Of a stretch of 24,786 nt of DNA, positions 15,453 to 23,680 are shown piece after piece. Where the stretch lies: the NCBI GenBank assembly GCA_964448015.1, contig CAYUUV010000012.1, positions 1 through 24,786 on the forward strand, given 5' to 3'. A program made the position numbers and the translations under genes. The notes beneath the pieces were generated by a model that had not been told where the DNA came from, ran no database searches, and saw only the letters and a program-made list of their open reading frames with translations. The DNA is from JACKGS01 sp964448015. GTDB taxonomy: Bacteria; Patescibacteriota; Saccharimonadia; Saccharimonadales; UBA7683. Position 1 is the stretch's first letter. Each line of letters begins with the position of its first letter.

Positions 15453-16039
15453 TATGCAGTCCTTTCTGCTTTGATCAGTGTTACAGATATATCTGCAATC
15501 GAATTATTGTAATGCTTAAAGGCGAATCCTTGCGAATCTTGACTGCGTTGCAGCCATTCATTATCAACATTATAGGCATATTGAAAGTCAAAATCACATT
15601 TCACTGGGTAGTGGTCGAGCATGTTTTCTTTCCGCCAGTTTTCGTTGAGGTATAAAAAGGTGGCCTCGCTAATGGCGCGCTGATGTGTGGGATCCTGCCA
15701 GCATCGCATAGAACTATAATAGGGTGATGTCACAACTGCAAAACCACTGAGTGGAATATTGGGGTTTTTGGCACTAAACTTGGCAGGTTTTAAAATTCTA
15801 TACACCTCATCAAAAAATTGAAAAAACGGATCATGGAAGCCGTCGCCATGCGGGATGTGTTCGACAAAGTGAGAAATTTCAATCTCGTCTACGGAGTTGT
15901 CTTTAAATTGTGTCCACGGAAACTCCAGTAGGTTGACAACATAATCAACGCCTTTGGCGGGGGCAATGTCGACACCTTGAAACCCTTCAGGCTTTCTCTG
16001 GCCGCATGCAAGGGCTAGCTTTAATTTTTTACTCACCAC
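15452..16039 (-). CDS. SAM-dependent methyltransferase of the phage/surface-glycan type
   Basis: A 195-residue class I methyltransferase. The SAM loop LALACGQRKPEGFQGVDI (8-25) has the ACGQ and VDI elements, a DxxE-type segment (NSVDEIEISHFVEHIP) carries the HxxEH signature of this family, and an EVYRILKP helix follows. Proteins like this occur in phage genomes and in sugar-modification clusters beside glycosyltransferases, where they may methylate sugars; the substrate here is unknown. The start is GTG 16039 or 16036, overlapping the glycosyltransferase stop (TGA, 16033-16035). Confidence 0.82.
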   Translation of the reverse strand: MVSKKLKLALACGQRKPEGFQGVDIAPAKGVDYVVNLLEFPWTQFKDNSVDEIEISHFVEHIPHGDGFHDPFFQFFDEVYRILKPAKFSAKNPNIPLSGFAVVTSPYYSSMRCWQDPTHQRAISEATFLYLNENWRKENMLDHYPVKCDFDFQYAYNVDNEWLQRSQDSQGFAFKHYNNSIADISVTLIKAERTA

Positions 16040-16743
16040 ATAATCCTTTCGTTATTATCCCAGTGCCCCACCTTGACCCTGGAGTCGCACGCAAATTTAT
16101 AGCCAAGCTCGCGGGCTCTCTGGAAGAACCAGAGATCTTGCGTGTAAGACCGATTGCTTTCCTGCACCGTTTTAAACCATTCCCCATAGGTAAAGCGCTT
16201 ATCTTTAAACATTTCTAACCGGAACAGGGTAAAGCCCTGGCCGAGTCCATTACAGGGAGTGATAGTGTCGGGTTTGGGAATTTGCGGCACAAAATTTAAG
16301 GGCATGACCTTTGGATCGCCGTAGCACATTGGTTGGCCGCTGTGCCCTTTGGTCCAGTAGAGGCCACCTACTGCGTCGTAATCATCAATTGATTCGTATA
16401 AACGGAGCAAACCATCTGGTGGCGGGGCGTTATCTTCCTCAACTGTCAGGAGAAAGGTGTACTTCTTGAGTTCTTGATTTTCAAGCACCATACGGATGGC
16501 GGCGTTGTATGCCTCGCCAACTTCCATGCCTTCTATAAAAATAGGCCCAACAACCTTTTGGTTCATGGGGCGAATCATCGATTGCCAGCTTTGTACAATT
16601 CGAGCCGGAATCATTCCCCTAGTAGGACAAACAATGACCGTGGAAAGATCACGGTACGTTTTTTCTTTCTCAAGCCGTTTTACATATTCGCTCGCGTTGT
16701 GTATGCCTGCAGTATCAGGAACTAAAATAGTCGGTGTTGCCAT
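16033..16743 (-). CDS. GT-A-type glycosyltransferase
   Basis: A 236-residue soluble protein with GT-A features: the strand TVIVCPTRGMIPARIVQSW near 35-53, VGEAYNAAIRMVLENQ, and the metal-binding motif LLTVEEDNAPPPDGLL in place of DxD. The acceptor-side motif YTQDLWFFQRARELGYK and a late VGHWD, whose His may bind metal, follow. There is no membrane segment or signal peptide, so it acts in the cytoplasm. It starts 7 nt after the spike-gene stop and overlaps the methyltransferase gene, so the two are probably partners that modify a sugar or the fibre proteins (inference). Confidence 0.82.
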   Translation of the reverse strand: MATPTILVPDTAGIHNASEYVKRLEKEKTYRDLSTVIVCPTRGMIPARIVQSWQSMIRPMNQKVVGPIFIEGMEVGEAYNAAIRMVLENQELKKYTFLLTVEEDNAPPPDGLLRLYESIDDYDAVGGLYWTKGHSGQPMCYGDPKVMPLNFVPQIPKPDTITPCNGLGQGFTLFRLEMFKDKRFTYGEWFKTVQESNRSYTQDLWFFQRARELGYKFACDSRVKVGHWDNNERIMW

Positions 16744-16750
16744 GGTGTCT

Positions 16751-17890
16751 CTAGTGTATCACTCCAAATCCTGCATTTATTATAAATTGTGGGACGAAGT
16801 TTGCATAGACGCTCGCCTTGTTAATTTCACTATTGGCAAGAGTGGGCGGGAGAGCGGTGTGTGTCGTTAAGGAATGCACGCCCATAAATGGATGCCAGGC
16901 ATTCGAGGAGGTATTAGAGGCTGCAACCGCTGCCATGTAACCTGACCTCTGGGCGCTGGCACCCAGGTGCATGCCGCCCAGCGAATGAGAGGCGTAATAG
17001 GTGCCGGAAGTGCGAGCCAGAAAAGCAAAGAAGTAACGAGAGCCTTGCACAAATACCGGTGAGCTTGACCACTGGCTGGCGTCAAACGACATCCACCGAG
17101 CACCGTTAAAGCTGGCACTATTGTTGGTAGCTGCGGCAAGTCCATAAGAGGTGGAAACCGAATTGAGCAGTGAAAGCTGTGTCGAGTTGTTTCTTGTGTA
17201 GATACCAAGATACCACGACGATGAAAAGGCGCCAGAAATACTTGACGAACCACTGTTGCTGAAGCCCAACAGGGCAGTCGAGGCGGTAATGTGGTACGGG
17301 AACCATTCGTTGGCTGGTGTCAACGGCTGTAGCACGACCCTACCGAACAGACCAGTACTGACCGAAGTGTAGGTAATGGCCTGGACAGAGTTTTGCTGCA
17401 ACATGTTATCAAAATATGAGCCTGATACGTTGGGGTCACCGCCGCCACCAGCACCAGCTGATATGGTTATGGTACCTGATGATCCATTTAGGCTCTGCGA
17501 AAGGGTGACGTTATTGCCACCAGCAAAGTACATAGCGACTTGTGATCCAGAAACTGCACCACTGATTCCTGCGGTATTGCCAAGGTTTGACATACCAAAG
17601 GTATTTGTTCCAGCGCCACCACCGCCACCAGCACCTCCCACAATCGTGACCGTTGCGCCGCCCGCCCCAGTTGTTTGCGAAAGCGTAATGTTATTACCGC
17701 CAGCCAGTACCAACTGGTTACTGACGGTACCGGTAGCTCCGGCGGTATTGCCATCGGTAGAAACACCAGCACTGTATGCACCACCAGAAGGAGTGAAGGG
17801 CTCCCAGCCATTATCTGCGGCATTACGTCTCAACGCTTGGTTAGCACCAATCGTTTGTGATCCATTAATGTCTCCCCAGATTCCTGCCAT
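16751..17890 (-). CDS. Phage tail-spike-like protein
   Basis: A 379-residue, Gly/Ser-rich, nearly cysteine-free protein. The N terminus (GANQALRRNAADNGWEPFTP) is of a kind seen in phage tail proteins. Two tandem repeats of about 45 residues follow (41-84 and 99-144), each with GNTAG.(S/T)G.VS, then AGGNN(I/V)TLSQ and a (V/I)TI strand, separated by Gly runs of five and four. The C-terminal part (about 155-379) is rich in Ser, aromatics and beta strands and is the likely receptor-binding domain. There is no signal peptide. The ATG lies 1 nt after the stop of the 1409-residue gene, with its GGGAGG Shine-Dalgarno inside that gene, so expression is coupled. Function is inferred from repeat style; I cannot name a family. 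Confidence 0.8.
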   Translation of the reverse strand: MAGIWGDINGSQTIGANQALRRNAADNGWEPFTPSGGAYSAGVSTDGNTAGATGTVSNQLVLAGGNNITLSQTTGAGGATVTIVGGAGGGGGAGTNTFGMSNLGNTAGISGAVSGSQVAMYFAGGNNVTLSQSLNGSSGTITISAGAGGGGDPNVSGSYFDNMLQQNSVQAITYTSVSTGLFGRVVLQPLTPANEWFPYHITASTALLGFSNSGSSSISGAFSSSWYLGIYTRNNSTQLSLLNSVSTSYGLAAATNNSASFNGARWMSFDASQWSSSPVFVQGSRYFFAFLARTSGTYYASHSLGGMHLGASAQRSGYMAAVAASNTSSNAWHPFMGVHSLTTHTALPPTLANSEINKASVYANFVPQFIINAGFGVIH

Positions 17891-17891
17891 T

Positions 17892-20800
17892 CTAACCTCC
17901 CAGTATACCAGTTGTTTTTAAGTATTCAATCAGAGTACCCAGTACGTCGGCCATTTCGTTGATAGATGTCGCATTAGCATCGTAACTTTTCAGCGTCGCC
18001 TCATTGTTCACCGACCAGCCGGCAGATTGGGAAACTGGTGTCGCACCAAAAAAGCCAACCGTGCTACCATCGTGATTCAGCGCACCATCCAGTTCAAGTT
18101 CTCCAGCAATAAGTAGTTTGTCGTCGGTCTTGAGCGTATCGGCAGCGCTGCGGTACAGATTTGTATCAGTTCCGAAGGTTATACCACTGGCCGCATCGCC
18201 GGCGGTTGAGCTCAGTTGCAAAGAGTAGGTGTTTGATTTGGCAATCCGCACCCCAATATTGGTTGTTGCACTGGATTGGCCAACTACATCAATACCAATT
18301 TTACTGGTTGAGCCAGGCAGGGAATCAATGTAAAGACCAGTTGTGTTGGTCGTTGTTCCACCGTATTGCCCATTTTGTACCTTTACGCCAATCGAATCTG
18401 TCACGGGCCCCAAAAAAGATCCGGTATTTGCTTTGACAGAGATTGCCGTTGTGACGGTTGCGGTTCCTGTGCCATTAGTACCAAAGGCATTGACACCAAT
18501 TGCCTCAGTAATAGTTCCCGTGGATGCACCCGAGGGGCCAGCTTGCATCTGAATACCGGTGATGTTAGCCATGTTGACCATAGCGACCGGTACGGCGGTG
18601 AAGTCTGCTCCCAGCCAACTACCGCCAGCAGTAGTGGAAAAGGTTGGTTTCGACTGGGCGTCAGTACCGACTTGGGTGCCGCCGCTGGTAAAGGTATCGT
18701 TGGCGTTAATACCAAAGGAAGCTGCCGCGTTAGCTGGCATTGCCGTGCCGCCAATAATCACCTTGGTACTTGGTGTTGATCCAATCGAGATGATGCCCTT
18801 TGTGGCATGGGTGGTACTTCTGAGGTATAAATAGTCTCCCGATCCCGTACCACCATTCAATGTTTGCCCGCCGCTTTTTCCGGCAAGAACTGCATACCCG
18901 GCTCCAAGGGTGTCGGCGTAGGTCTTGACTGCTTTTTGTGAGGCAAGTTTTGTATCGGAATTAGCCGCTAAGGTTCCATCGGTGTCAATTGCGGTGCCAG
19001 AAACACCGGTATTTATGACTGGTGAGGTGAGTGTTTTGCTGGTCAATGTTTGCGTATCAGACGTACCAACAATAGTGCCGCTGGGCAGTAATTTTGTAGA
19101 ATCTTTTATCACGCTGCCGCTGGTACCGTCAAACAGCACTATGGCATTATCAGTGGCAGACGCACTACTGGTGGCAGCTATTTTATTCAGGGTTGGGGTC
19201 ACAATATTGGTAATGCCGGTTTCGCTGGTAACGAAGCTCATTGACCACGTGCCATCCCAGCCTGATGTTTGGCTTCCGGTGGCGATTACTTCTGAAATCT
19301 CAACGGTTGGGTAATTCCAGACTGTTGAGGTGACGCCCAGAAGCACTACACAGTTCGTGCCGTCATGCGCCAGCCGAACGCTGGTAAAGGGCGTTCTGCC
19401 TGAAGCGACGGCATGGTAGTTAAACCACTCCGGGGTTGTTGCATAGGTATAGCCGGCAACGGTAAGATCCCAAGCGCTTTCATTAAACTTATAATTGTAG
19501 CCCTTGATTGTCATGCGCAACATCGTACCGGTCCAAGAAAACGGCAAGACAATCTTCAGCGTGCCCGTGACGGTTGCGCTAGCATCCCGGATCATCGCAG
19601 TCCGGTAGTATGTTTTTGCGCCTGAGCTGACGTCAAAGCGTAGCGCTCCTGTATCAGAGACCAAAACCGAACTATTCTGCGTCAACTTCCCGGTTGTATT
19701 GTCAAAACGGACAATGGCATTGTCGGTGGCACTGGCGGGGCCTGCCATCGCTGTTGTACTCGTAGAATCAACAGATGCTAGCCAGCCATTAGTGCTGATT
19801 TTTATGACGGTTGCCACTTGATTGGTTGAGAGGCTTGTATCACCTACAAGCGTAGCGCCTGTACCAGCTTGCAAAGTAACAGTGCCTGTACCGATATTTA
19901 AGACTTTTATTTGTGCACCGACTGGAATTGCAGCATCACTATTTTGCGGCAATGTTTGTGTTGATGCACTACTGTTGTTCCGTGTAATTTGCTTTCCGGC
20001 ATCGTTTAAAACAAGTGTGTAGCTTGTACCAGTCTGCGCATTAATAACTGGTGCTAGGTTACTAACAAGAGTACCGGTACCCTCGTTAATAGAGAGTTGT
20101 TTTGCGCTATATCGAGTAAGTCCTGTATCAACAGCGCTTGCCCCGCCAGCTCCCAGTACAATTCCTGCACCACTAAAACCAGCTAAACTCATGACGTCAG
20201 AAGTGGCCATAATAGCTTGTACATTTGCATCACTTGCATTGAGGGATAGTTGCAGTCCTGTGAATCCACCAACCTTTATACTTCCAGTACCTGGTAGCCA
20301 TGTCTGACCTCTAACAATTGAGTTTGCACCAGTATTAAAGAGGTTCATTATGCCAGTGGTGTTTCCTGTCTCAATCCACTTACGGAACTCAGATTCCCAA
20401 CCCGCCCTCTTGGCGAGTGTGCTCAGTGGATCACCAGAGATCACCATTGCCGCATGGGCAGCCATCTGTTCAGAGGTTAACCTGGTTGGGTGTACAGTGT
20501 CTGCGGTGGCGGCAAATCCAAGCGCAGTTGCCGCATCAATGACACCAAGATCTTCTTCTTCTACGAGCTCACGCAAAGCGGCCGCTTCACTCACAGTAAA
20601 TTGAGTATTGAGATAAGGAATCCATAGTGCTACATCTCCCGTAAATCCGGGGACCGCTCGAATAGCTGTAACCAGTGAGCCCACCGCTGCTTTTGTAGTG
20701 GCCGCAACACCAGTTGAATCATTTGTTCCCGTGGCTACAACTACAAGTTGCGGATTCAGTTCTTTTATTAAGGCAAGTGCTTGATCGGGATATGTTGTTG

Positions 20801-22121
20801 CAAAGTCGGTGCTTGTGGCTCCTGAGCGCGTGGCAGGCCAGACTCGAACACCCTTCGTTAGATCGGAGCCCTGATGACGATACAGACCTTCAACAGTAAC
20901 CGCCGCTCCTTGTGCGACTACTTCAAGATTTGTCCCAAACGAAAGGCCTAAGGGACCAGAAGTCCACACTTTGCTATACGTTGTGGTACCGCTTGCGTTG
21001 ATAGTAGCAATCTCGCTACCATTCCACCGAACACTCAATGTTCCAGCACCAGACTCTTGCTTATAGACAACTGAAACACCACCACCACTGCCTTCAAAAT
21101 CGTTCACAAATCTGACGTATTCATTTGGATCCAGTGTGACTGACTGACCTGCAACGCCAGTGGCTGTAGGACTCCCGTTTGTTTCAACATCAACTTCGCC
21201 AGGTGTATTAAAAGCAGGGTTGGCGTTGCGATAGCCACGAGGGTTGTTTTCTTGTATTTGCTGTAATACACCCCAAGGCATTGGTTTGCCAAGTGATGCA
21301 AGGGAAGAAAGTGAATCCCCGATCCATACAATGTTGGCTGGTGTGGTGTGAGCCTGCCCTAATGCTGCAAACCAAGTGTCCATATTGGCTGATCGGTATG
21401 CGGCACTTCCTGGCCTCCCGGCATTCATCAGATTTGAATCGAGATAGTTTTTGGTTACAGCGTCTTGGGCGGCGGTTGGGTCGGCAACATTAGAAAGACG
21501 GATGTGGTTGCTGCCACCACCTCCGATATCAGAGAGGGTGAGGTGGTTAAATCCGGTGTGGGTTATTGCCGTATCAACGCCATTGCCATCTGACCCAAGC
21601 CCAATCATACCTGTTCCACTCATTGTACCAATCATAAGATCAGGATCAGCACTACTGTCACTCAGGAAATAGGCAACAGCACTATCGTCACCGGCTCCCA
21701 TTACAAACGAGGCATCGGTTGCTGGTGCGCCAGCAGCAACACCGGTGATAACGTCGTTAAAAGTAGTTGGATTGGTAAAGGTTTTTTGGCCGCCAACAGT
21801 TTGATTTCCGGTTAATTTCACAACACTCGCGTCTGTCGCAAGACCGGCTGTAGAGGTGTCAACATATGCCTTCACACTCTGCTGCGTCGGTACTTTTGTA
21901 GCAGAGTTCGAGGCCATGTTATCTTCATCAACCACAAAGCTCATAGTGGCAGTTGAGGTGTCGGTGTTCATCACCGCTCCCGCGGCGTCAACGGCAGCAG
22001 GTTTTAGCTTGCCTCGTTCCCCTTGATCGGCATTGGTATTGTCAAGCGAAACCTCCAAGAAGGTATTAAGAAGACTACCCCAGTTGCCATCATCGCCACC
22101 AACGACTGGAAGCCTGGCCAT
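17892..22121 (-). CDS. Phage tail-fibre-like protein with embedded SGNH hydrolase
   Basis: A 1409-residue modular protein without signal peptide or membrane segment. The N terminus (LPVVGGDDGNWGSLLNTFLE) and the modules TQQSVKAYVD, TVGGQKTFTNPTTF and AVTKNYLD are typical of tail fibres. Residues 260-550 form an SGNH/GDSL hydrolase: IGDS (Ser270), GTND (465-468, Asn467), DTVH (Asp541, His544), with a beta-sandwich insertion near 300-430. Beyond are the repeated modules ASATDNAIVRFDNTTG and ASATDNAIVLFDGTSG, TLTSKTLTSPVINTG, and a run of IGV/IGI repeats (about 1208-1292). The C terminus (GFFGATPVSQ, then INEMADVLGTLIEYL) is the classic fibre tail. The likely role is surface binding with ester cleavage of glycans. 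It is the first gene of a five-gene operon. Confidence 0.88.
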   Translation of the reverse strand: MARLPVVGGDDGNWGSLLNTFLEVSLDNTNADQGERGKLKPAAVDAAGAVMNTDTSTATMSFVVDEDNMASNSATKVPTQQSVKAYVDTSTAGLATDASVVKLTGNQTVGGQKTFTNPTTFNDVITGVAAGAPATDASFVMGAGDDSAVAYFLSDSSADPDLMIGTMSGTGMIGLGSDGNGVDTAITHTGFNHLTLSDIGGGGSNHIRLSNVADPTAAQDAVTKNYLDSNLMNAGRPGSAAYRSANMDTWFAALGQAHTTPANIVWIGDSLSSLASLGKPMPWGVLQQIQENNPRGYRNANPAFNTPGEVDVETNGSPTATGVAGQSVTLDPNEYVRFVNDFEGSGGGVSVVYKQESGAGTLSVRWNGSEIATINASGTTTYSKVWTSGPLGLSFGTNLEVVAQGAAVTVEGLYRHQGSDLTKGVRVWPATRSGATSTDFATTYPDQALALIKELNPQLVVVATGTNDSTGVAATTKAAVGSLVTAIRAVPGFTGDVALWIPYLNTQFTVSEAAALRELVEEEDLGVIDAATALGFAATADTVHPTRLTSEQMAAHAAMVISGDPLSTLAKRAGWESEFRKWIETGNTTGIMNLFNTGANSIVRGQTWLPGTGSIKVGGFTGLQLSLNASDANVQAIMATSDVMSLAGFSGAGIVLGAGGASAVDTGLTRYSAKQLSINEGTGTLVSNLAPVINAQTGTSYTLVLNDAGKQITRNNSSASTQTLPQNSDAAIPVGAQIKVLNIGTGTVTLQAGTGATLVGDTSLSTNQVATVIKISTNGWLASVDSTSTTAMAGPASATDNAIVRFDNTTGKLTQNSSVLVSDTGALRFDVSSGAKTYYRTAMIRDASATVTGTLKIVLPFSWTGTMLRMTIKGYNYKFNESAWDLTVAGYTYATTPEWFNYHAVASGRTPFTSVRLAHDGTNCVVLLGVTSTVWNYPTVEISEVIATGSQTSGWDGTWSMSFVTSETGITNIVTPTLNKIAATSSASATDNAIVLFDGTSGSVIKDSTKLLPSGTIVGTSDTQTLTSKTLTSPVINTGVSGTAIDTDGTLAANSDTKLASQKAVKTYADTLGAGYAVLAGKSGGQTLNGGTGSGDYLYLRSTTHATKGIISIGSTPSTKVIIGGTAMPANAAASFGINANDTFTSGGTQVGTDAQSKPTFSTTAGGSWLGADFTAVPVAMVNMANITGIQMQAGPSGASTGTITEAIGVNAFGTNGTGTATVTTAISVKANTGSFLGPVTDSIGVKVQNGQYGGTTTNTTGLYIDSLPGSTSKIGIDVVGQSSATTNIGVRIAKSNTYSLQLSSTAGDAASGITFGTDTNLYRSAADTLKTDDKLLIAGELELDGALNHDGSTVGFFGATPVSQSAGWSVNNEATLKSYDANATSINEMADVLGTLIEYLKTTGILGG

Positions 22122-22153
22122 ATTAGCTCGTAAATACCCTAGTAAACATTGCC

Positions 22154-22169
22154 TTTTAGTATACTAAAA
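22154..22169. promoter_or_regulatory. Perfect 16-bp palindrome over the fibre-operon -10
   Basis: TTTTAGTATACTAAAA is self-complementary throughout. It covers the -10 of the minus-strand promoter, and because it is symmetric it also reads as TATACT on the plus strand. It is a candidate operator or simply an AT-rich promoter core. Confidence 0.5.
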
Positions 22170-22186
22170 AACCACTAGCGTATCAA
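22158..22186 (-). promoter_or_regulatory. Sigma70-type promoter of the fibre operon
   Basis: Read on the minus strand: TTGATA, a 17-bp spacer, and TATACT. Transcription would start near 22151, about 30 nt before the ATG at 22121. The -10 lies inside a 16-bp perfect palindrome and the -35 touches a second palindrome. No strong Shine-Dalgarno is seen before the ATG. Confidence 0.65.
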
Positions 22187-22201
22187 CCTGTTCAACAGGT
22201 T
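22185..22201. promoter_or_regulatory. 17-bp inverted repeat at the fibre-operon -35
   Basis: AACCTGTT and AACAGGTT are perfect 8-base arms around a single C. The repeat overlaps the upstream edge of the -35 box of the fibre operon and lies 31 nt before the -10 extension of the divergent secreted-protein gene, so a regulator bound here could affect both. AGGAGGGG follows at 22202-22209 but is too far from any start to act as a ribosome-binding site. Confidence 0.5.
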
Positions 22202-22231
22202 AGGAGGGGTTAGAAGTTTCAAGCATTAGCG

Positions 22232-22240
22232 TGATATCAT
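22232..22240 (+). promoter_or_regulatory. Extended -10 promoter of the second surface-protein gene
   Basis: TGA-TATCAT; the ATG at 22249 follows after 8 nt, while the ATG at 22246 is only 5 nt away. The usual spacing in this window favours 22249. Confidence 0.55.
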
Positions 22241-22248
22241 AAAATATG

Positions 22249-22857
22249 ATGAAACGTCTGATTCTGCTCATACTTTTTGGGTTTACCCTGGTATATCCCA
22301 GCTTGCTCATGGCAACTCCCTACGGCATTGGGAAGTACGGAAGTTGTACCTACGACAACACCTGTACCATCTCGTTAACCACCACGGGCTCGGTGAACCT
22401 CGATTCTACCCCAACCGCTTCGGGAGTCTACACCATTAGCGATGACGAAGTCACGGTCACAACAAACAGCACTGCTGGCTATACACTCACCATGGAATCA
22501 GATGCAGATGATGGTCTGGCTACTGCTCTTGTCGCACCCGGTTCGCTTTCGATAGCGGCAGTGTCTGGTACCCCGGCTGCGCCCCAAACACTGTCGGGCA
22601 ATACCTGGGGGTTTCGAATTGATGGCTTTTCTGGATTTGGCTCGGGTCCAACATCGGCCATACAAAACCAGGCATCCAACAGTTTGGAATTTGCGGCCAT
22701 CACGCCTTTGGGCACTTCGACGACAATCAGAACCAATACCACTGGTGCAGAAAGCGGCGAACTAACGCGCGTGTGGTATGGGCTTAAAATTAACTCATCC
22801 AAGCAAGCAGCTAGCTATACCAGAACAGTTGTGTACACGGCAATAATGCAAGAGTAG
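22249..22857 (+). CDS. Secreted beta-rich surface protein, paralogue of the 12853 gene
   Basis: A 202-residue protein with a signal peptide (KRLILLILFGFTLVYPSLLMA) and a mature N terminus with the CPR-style motif YGIGKYGSCTYDNTC, whose two cysteines are seven residues apart and may form a disulfide. The rest parallels the protein at 12853-13470: VTVTTNSTAGYTLTM, NTWGFRIDGF, TRVWYGLKIN and a C-terminal YTRTVVYTA. It is expected outside the cytoplasmic membrane; having no membrane anchor of its own, it may bind the wall or a partner. It is monocistronic by its own promoter, with the ABC transporter genes 32 nt downstream. The ATG at 22246 is the alternative start. Confidence 0.8.
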   Translation: MKRLILLILFGFTLVYPSLLMATPYGIGKYGSCTYDNTCTISLTTTGSVNLDSTPTASGVYTISDDEVTVTTNSTAGYTLTMESDADDGLATALVAPGSLSIAAVSGTPAAPQTLSGNTWGFRIDGFSGFGSGPTSAIQNQASNSLEFAAITPLGTSTTIRTNTTGAESGELTRVWYGLKINSSKQAASYTRTVVYTAIMQE

Positions 22858-22877
22858 ATAGATTACGCTAGAGGGAG

Positions 22878-22883
22878 TACTAT
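22878..22883 (+). promoter_or_regulatory. -10 box of the ABC transporter operon
   Basis: TACTAT, 6 nt before the ATG at 22890; an overlapping TATAAA also fits. The weak GAGGGAG at 22871-22877 is too distant to be the Shine-Dalgarno. Confidence 0.4.
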
Positions 22884-22889
22884 AAAAAC

Positions 22890-23678
22890 ATGGCCAAGAA
22901 AACAACCAGCAAGAAGCTTCGTCAGCACCCAATTGTTCAGGTGAGTAATCTCACCAAAACATATGGCGGTAAAAACGTGGTTGAGAGCATTAGTTTTGAT
23001 GTGCAAGAAGGCGAGATATTCGGCATTTTAGGCCCCAACGGCGCTGGTAAAACGACGACACTTGAAATGCTGGAGACCCTTCGGCCAATAGATGAAGGCA
23101 CCGCTACCTTGGCTGGTATAGATATTGCGACAAATTCGCAAAAAATTAAAGCGATGATTGGTGTGCAGCCTCAAACCCCTTCGTTTGAAGAAAAAACTAA
23201 ATTAACAGAACTGATCGAATTTTTTTCTTCCACCTACGGAGAAACCGTTGACGCCCTTGAATTTTTAAAAAGTGTCCAGCTTGAAGAAAAAGCAAACAGT
23301 TATGTTGAACAACTTTCCGGCGGTCAACGACAACGGTTTTCCATTGCCGCGGCCTTAGTGCATGGTCCAAGAGTCTTCTTTCTTGATGAACCCACCACTG
23401 GGCTTGATCCACAAGCGCGCCGTAATTTATGGGAGTTGATTAAAGACGTTAAAAAACGTGGCGTAACAGTAATTATGACAACACATTATATGGAAGAAGC
23501 AGAGTTACTTTGCGACCGTGTCGCAATAATGGATAAAGGTAAAATCATTGCGCTTGACACGCCAAAGGCATTAATTAAAAACCTGCTTGATTCCGGCTTT
23601 ACAAAATCCCAGCATGTTGAACAAGCCAACCTTGAAGATGTCTTTATTCGTCTGACAGGAAAGGAACTCAGGGATTAG
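22890..23678 (+). CDS. ABC transporter ATP-binding protein (ABC-2 export type)
   Basis: A 262-residue nucleotide-binding subunit. It has Walker A GPNGAGKTT (48-56), a Q-loop near VQPQTP (92-97), the signature LSGGQ (142-146), Walker B VFFLDEP (162-168), a D-loop GLDP and the switch His199 in MTTHYMEEAE. The C terminus is short (ANLEDVFIRLTGKELRD), as in DrrA/CcmA-like exporters. A basic N-terminal extension precedes the ABC domain. It pairs with the permease encoded 2 nt downstream to power export of a lipid, drug or polymer; the substrate cannot be told from sequence. Confidence 0.95.
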   Translation: MAKKTTSKKLRQHPIVQVSNLTKTYGGKNVVESISFDVQEGEIFGILGPNGAGKTTTLEMLETLRPIDEGTATLAGIDIATNSQKIKAMIGVQPQTPSFEEKTKLTELIEFFSSTYGETVDALEFLKSVQLEEKANSYVEQLSGGQRQRFSIAAALVHGPRVFFLDEPTTGLDPQARRNLWELIKDVKKRGVTVIMTTHYMEEAELLCDRVAIMDKGKIIALDTPKALIKNLLDSGFTKSQHVEQANLEDVFIRLTGKELRD

Positions 23679-23680
23679 TC

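Noticed and set aside
17376..17921. 181-codon plus-strand Pro/Val-rich frame
   Set aside because: It is the antisense image of the Gly/Ser-rich spike gene; Pro-rich runs mirror Gly codons.
15267..22121. Complete prophage
   Set aside because: Only fibre, spike and sugar-modifying genes are seen; no integrase, attachment-site duplication, terminase, portal or capsid gene was found in the window.
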